Source: Dyadobacter luteus (GTDB lineage Bacteria > Bacteroidota > Bacteroidia > Cytophagales > Spirosomataceae). Taken from it: DNA of 64,000 nt. The stretch is from assembly GCF_003383615.1 (NCBI RefSeq), contig NZ_QNUL01000024.1, positions 38,931 through 102,930 on the forward strand, read 5' to 3'. The notes under the pieces are model-generated. The model was not told where the DNA came from and made no database searches. It was given only the letters and a program-made list of their open reading frames with translations. The translations under genes were made by a program, and so were the position numbers. Positions 61,263-64,000 of this stretch are shown here, one piece after another. The first letter of the stretch is position 1. Each line of letters begins with the position of its first letter.

Positions 61263-61724
61263 ATGGCCAATACCTATTCTCAAATCCATCTTCATTTTAT
61301 ATTCTGCCCCAAGTATAGGCTTTCACTAATCGATTCCAGTTGGGAAAATGAACTCTTCAGATACATCTGTGGAATAACTGAAAGAAACAACCATAAAATG
61401 ATCTCAATAAATGGCATGGCGGACCATCTTCACATGCTTGTCGGATTCAGGACTAACCAATCAATAGCCGATTTCATGCAGGATGTTAAGGCAGATTCCT
61501 CTCAATGGATTAATAGAAACAAATTTTGCAAGTCGAGATTCGATTGGCAAACCGGGTATGGCGTGTTTTCTTATTCCAAATCACAAATTTCTGATGTAAT
61601 CAACTACATTCAAAATCAGAAGCAACACCATAAAAAGATCAACTTTTTAGACGAGTATAAGTTGATTCTTCAAAAGTTCGAAGTCGATTATAACGAACAA
61701 TACATTTTCAAGCATCCTGAGTAA
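61263..61724 (+). CDS. IS200-like Y1 transposase, REP-associated (RAYT) type
   Basis: The start is MANTYSQIHLHFIFCPKYRL at 61263 (an ATG at 61257 adds two residues). The 153-residue Y1_Tnp protein has the His-hydrophobic-His motif in MADHLHMLVGF and the probable catalytic Tyr in VINYIQNQKQHHKK. Sequence similarity to the transposase at 37497 is limited to these motifs, and the flanking palindromes are also different, so the two represent separate element families. It is flanked by direct copies of a ~270-bp repeat, which it presumably mobilises or once mobilised. Confidence 0.9.
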   Translation: MANTYSQIHLHFIFCPKYRLSLIDSSWENELFRYICGITERNNHKMISINGMADHLHMLVGFRTNQSIADFMQDVKADSSQWINRNKFCKSRFDWQTGYGVFSYSKSQISDVINYIQNQKQHHKKINFLDEYKLILQKFEVDYNEQYIFKHPE

Positions 61725-61764
61725 TTGGCCCAAATATCCGTTGAATTACCTGACAACCTTAGAT

Positions 61765-61860
61765 GCATCCATTACATGCCCAAAGGCATTTAGGCGGCAT
61801 CAAAATTATTTTTCTACCGAAATAACACGCCTAACGGCATTAAAATCTATAAAATCCCAT
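61765..61860. repeat. Partial extra copy of the second RAYT repeat
   Basis: ATTACATGCCCAAAGGCATT and AACACGCCTAACGGCATTAA repeat the middle part of the left copy (about 61040-61115), in the same order, directly before the right full copy. Confidence 0.6.
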
Positions 61861-62128
61861 AATCGAGTAGCAATGCAATATTGGTGGGAAAATATAACAT
61901 ACAATGGATAGAAATCCAATTAGGGATGTAACAACAATTCGCCAATATTGAAACGAAGGTAACATGCCTAAAGGTATTTACGGAACAAACTGACAAAATC
62001 TGTTGCTACCAAAAGGACATGCCTGACAGCATTGGATTAACATACGTTGTTCTGGATCAATCGCGTAGCGATGTAATTTCCGGCAGAAAAATGCCGAACA
62101 TAGGGAGGAGAAATCCCGCTAGGGATGC
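61861..62128. repeat. Right copy of the palindrome-rich repeat flanking the second RAYT gene
   Basis: It repeats the order of the left copy: AATCGAGTAGCAATGCAATA, TAGGGATGTAACAACAATTC, ACATGCCTAAAGGTATTTAC, ACATGCCTGACAGCATTGG, CAATCGCGTAGCGATGTAAT and AAATCCCGCTAGGGATGC. Substitutions are scattered, so the copies are old or diverse. Length is almost the same as the left copy. Confidence 0.85.
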
Positions 62129-62178
62129 AAATTTCAGGTAAAATAAAGCTCCATTTCCATTCTTCCTGTTTTATTGGA

Positions 62179-62186
62179 TAAATTTG
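62179..62186 (+). promoter_or_regulatory. Bacteroidetes-type -7 box (TAAATTTG) upstream of folA
   Basis: TAAATTTG lies 13 bp before the folA start, directly after the right repeat copy. It fits TAnnTTTG; -33 TTG is not clear. If used, the leader would be nearly absent. Confidence 0.4.
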
Positions 62187-62199
62187 CAAAAAGACAAAA

Positions 62200-62697
62200 A
62201 TGCTTATTTCAATCATTGTAGCCGTTTCTGAAAACGGGGTTATAGGAAAAGACAATCAACTAATCTGGCGGCTTCCCAACGACCTGAAGCGTTTCAAGGC
62301 CTTAACACTGGGGCACCCAATGATCATGGGTCGCAAAACTTTTGAATCCATTGGCAAACCACTCCCGGGCCGAACATCCATTGTCATCACCCGTAACCAG
62401 GATTTCAAAGCAGACGGCATTCTTGTTGTACACTCCCTGGAAGAGGCTCTGACCGAAGCCCGCAAAATAGAACAACAGGAAGTTTTCATCATCGGTGGCG
62501 GCGAACTCTACAAACAAGCTCTTCCAATTACCGACAAACTTTACATTACAGAGGTAGAAACAGTAACTAACGGTGACACTTTCTTTGAAATATCCAATCC
62601 TGAGCAATGGGAGGAAATTGAACGCACTGTTCATCAGGCAGATGACCGACACATTTTTTCATTTAACTTCGTTAATTATTCTAAAAAACGGGATTAA
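62200..62697 (+). CDS. folA: Dihydrofolate reductase
   Basis: The 165-residue protein has the family layout: MLISIIVAVSENGVIGKDNQLIW, then RLPNDLKRFKALT with the catalytic acid Asp28, MIMGRKTFESIGKPLPGR, and VFIIGGGELYKQALPITDKLYITEV. It reduces dihydrofolate with NADPH. No thymidylate synthase adjoins it. It is probably monocistronic: the next gene has its own -7 box. Confidence 0.96.
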   Translation: MLISIIVAVSENGVIGKDNQLIWRLPNDLKRFKALTLGHPMIMGRKTFESIGKPLPGRTSIVITRNQDFKADGILVVHSLEEALTEARKIEQQEVFIIGGGELYKQALPITDKLYITEVETVTNGDTFFEISNPEQWEEIERTVHQADDRHIFSFNFVNYSKKRD

Positions 62698-62701
62698 ATC
62701 G

Positions 62702-62709
62702 TAAATTTG
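62702..62709 (+). promoter_or_regulatory. Bacteroidetes-type -7 box (TAAATTTG) upstream of the esterase gene
   Basis: TAAATTTG lies 36 bp before the ATG at 62745 and just after the folA stop. It matches TAnnTTTG; -33 is unclear. It suggests the esterase is transcribed separately from folA. Confidence 0.4.
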
Positions 62710-62744
62710 CCCCCCGAAATTACGAAGTCAGTGATATTGAAAGA

Positions 62745-63842
62745 ATGGAAGTAGCAGTAGATACGCTTAGGATTGAACTAAAAACTCCGCCGTCGGACAA
62801 ACGTCCTATATTTATTACAGGAGAGTTTTGTAAGTGGTTGCCAGACCTGGAAGATTACCGGATGCGCGAAGTAGAACCAGGTTATTACACTTTTCAATTT
62901 CCTAAAGAACTGGAGCTGGATTATCCGGTTGAATATAAATATACACGAGGCGGCTGGGATCAGGTAGAGTTGGACAACTACGGTCAGCCTCAGGGAAATC
63001 GTCTCGCCGATCCAACAGACGGACCTGTCATAGATTATATCACAAGATGGCAGAAACAAGGTAATACAAAGGAGAGTCTGGCTCCTATCGTAGAAGTCTT
63101 GTCCGATACATTCGAAATTCCCCAACTCAATAAGCAAAGGCGAATTCATGTATTGTTACCACATAACTATTATGAGAATCCGGATCGGCAATATCCGGTT
63201 CTATACATGACAGATGCCCAGAACCTTTTCGGCGACGGCTCTCCTTATGGTAACTGGGAAATCGACAAAGGACTTACGAAACTCGCGGCAGAAGATAAGG
63301 CTGACGTTATCATTGTGGCGATTGATCATGCCGGAGAAGACCGCGTTCAGGAGTTCTCACCTTACGATAACCCACGACTGGGCAAAGGAATGGGATTAAA
63401 ATTCCTTCGTTTCGTTATTGATACACTGAAGCCTCAGATTGATAAACAATACAGAACCAAAGCTGACCGCCTCAATACCGGTATGGGAGGTAGCTCAGTA
63501 GGTGGACTTTTATCTATTTATGCGGCTTTGATGTTTCCGAATATCTTTGGGCGGCTAATGATTTTTTCTCCGTCGCTTTGGATATCACAGCGCATCTATT
63601 TCGATGCTATTCACTTCTTTGAACCTTTCGAAACGCGTATTTACATATATGCCGGTGGAAAAGAGGGCGAAAATATGATACCGAATGTTACCAAATTGCA
63701 GGAAACACTGCAAAGCCAGGGATTTGGATATAACCGTGTAAAAATCCACACTTCCATTGATCCTACAGGCCAGCACACTGAAAAACGCTGGAGCCAGGAG
63801 TTTCCGATGGCCTTAAAGTGGCTGTATTTTGAGAGAGACTAA
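62745..63842 (+). CDS. Putative esterase (alpha/beta hydrolase) with N-terminal glycogen-binding-like domain
   Basis: The 365-residue protein lacks a signal peptide. Residues about 1-105 look like a CBM48-type sandwich (PIFITGEFCKWLPDLEDYRM, YPVEYKYTRGGWDQVELD). Residues about 125-365 are an esterase-D-like fold: RRIHVLLPHNYYENPDRQYPVLYMTDAQNLF, NTGMGGSSVGGLLSIYAAL with the nucleophile Ser in GxSxGG, and a late GQHTEKRW His. The GGSSVGG wording is that of the family of enterochelin esterase-like proteins. The substrate is unknown. It is followed by a terminator at 63861. Confidence 0.87.
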   Translation: MEVAVDTLRIELKTPPSDKRPIFITGEFCKWLPDLEDYRMREVEPGYYTFQFPKELELDYPVEYKYTRGGWDQVELDNYGQPQGNRLADPTDGPVIDYITRWQKQGNTKESLAPIVEVLSDTFEIPQLNKQRRIHVLLPHNYYENPDRQYPVLYMTDAQNLFGDGSPYGNWEIDKGLTKLAAEDKADVIIVAIDHAGEDRVQEFSPYDNPRLGKGMGLKFLRFVIDTLKPQIDKQYRTKADRLNTGMGGSSVGGLLSIYAALMFPNIFGRLMIFSPSLWISQRIYFDAIHFFEPFETRIYIYAGGKEGENMIPNVTKLQETLQSQGFGYNRVKIHTSIDPTGQHTEKRWSQEFPMALKWLYFERD

Positions 63843-63860
63843 CTAATATTAATACCGATA

Positions 63861-63898
63861 AAAATAACCACAGCGACTTTTCCCTGTGGTTATTTTTT
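63861..63898 (+). terminator. Intrinsic terminator after the esterase gene
   Basis: AAAATAACCACAG (63861-63873) pairs with CTGTGGTTATTTT (63884-63896), loop 10 nt, followed by T. It is 19 bp past the stop at 63842. After it, 63900-64000 is A/T-rich and ends in sequence that could open a new gene, but nothing can be called. Confidence 0.88.
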
Positions 63899-64000
63899 GC
63901 TCTTTCTTTCCTTCATCCTAAATTACTAGTGATGCGTTAACTTTTAAAAAATTCTTATAACACGTTGTAAATAAATTAATTATGAACGTTCTTTGATTTT

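Noticed and set aside
1..64000. Prophage, integron or conjugative element
   Set aside because: I recognised no integrase, phage structural, tra or mob genes; the only transposition genes are the two RAYT-type transposases.

Overview
This window looks like chromosome of a Bacteroidetes bacterium, most probably a Cytophagales/Spirosomaceae member such as Dyadobacter (inferred). The evidence is a SusC/SusD pair, lipoproteins with Bacteroidetes-style lipoboxes, TAnnTTTG-type -7 boxes before several genes, an A/T-rich intergenic style, and many ~800-residue FtsX-like ABC permeases ending in a shared NPVKSLRSE-type tail. I recognised no rRNA, tRNA, CRISPR array or prophage.

Layout. 1-36.8 kb is dominated by ten paralogous FtsX/MacB-type permeases, all on the minus strand (the first is cut by the window edge). 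They are served by a single ATPase gene (34.1-34.8 kb) and a single HlyD-type adaptor gene (35.3-36.6 kb). Inserted among them are a SusC/SusD pair (1.8-6.3 kb), two small Spy-like exported proteins, a lipoprotein, a PadR regulator fused by context to a permease with a PadR-associated prefix domain, and two disrupted genes (22.7 kb and 34.9 kb). An NtrC-type sigma-54 activator follows at 37.9 kb, and an NtrB-like histidine kinase lies 10 kb further on at 47.9 kb. From 39 kb on the content is mixed and mostly housekeeping: GH127-like hydrolase, LEA2 protein, flavin-type stress protein, a TPP-riboswitch thiamine salvage operon (thiM-thiE-thiD-tenA), a HAD phosphatase, an amino-acid permease, a phosphodiesterase with an ethanolamine-type permease, a LytTR regulator, NamZ-like muramidase, radical SAM protein, M42 peptidase, greA, fmt, folA and an esterase.

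Main discovery. Upstream of five transcription units (PadR operon, two permease units, the HlyD-led operon, and the edge permease) I find the same architecture. There is a dyad of form TGTYC-N6-GRACA and a second, usually weaker dyad 19-20 bp further upstream. On the gene side, 63-66 bp away (44 bp in one case), is a -24/-12-like element TGGYAY-N5-TTKAW or a weaker relative. This is what tandem enhancer sites of a sigma-54 activator look like. The natural candidate for the activator is the NtrC-type protein at 37.9 kb, which carries GAFTDA instead of GAFTGA. The ten permeases therefore appear to form one regulon, sharing one ATPase and one adaptor. One of the five promoters still faces a six-codon ghost of a permease start (22.5 kb), suggesting loss of an eleventh permease.

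Repeats. Two IS200-like (RAYT-type) transposases each sit with their own palindrome-rich repeat family (36.8-37.4 kb and 60.9-62.1 kb). Two further unusual intergenic word-repeat families (TAGCTnnnAGC words and GGGGCATGGGG words) fill the gaps between permeases.
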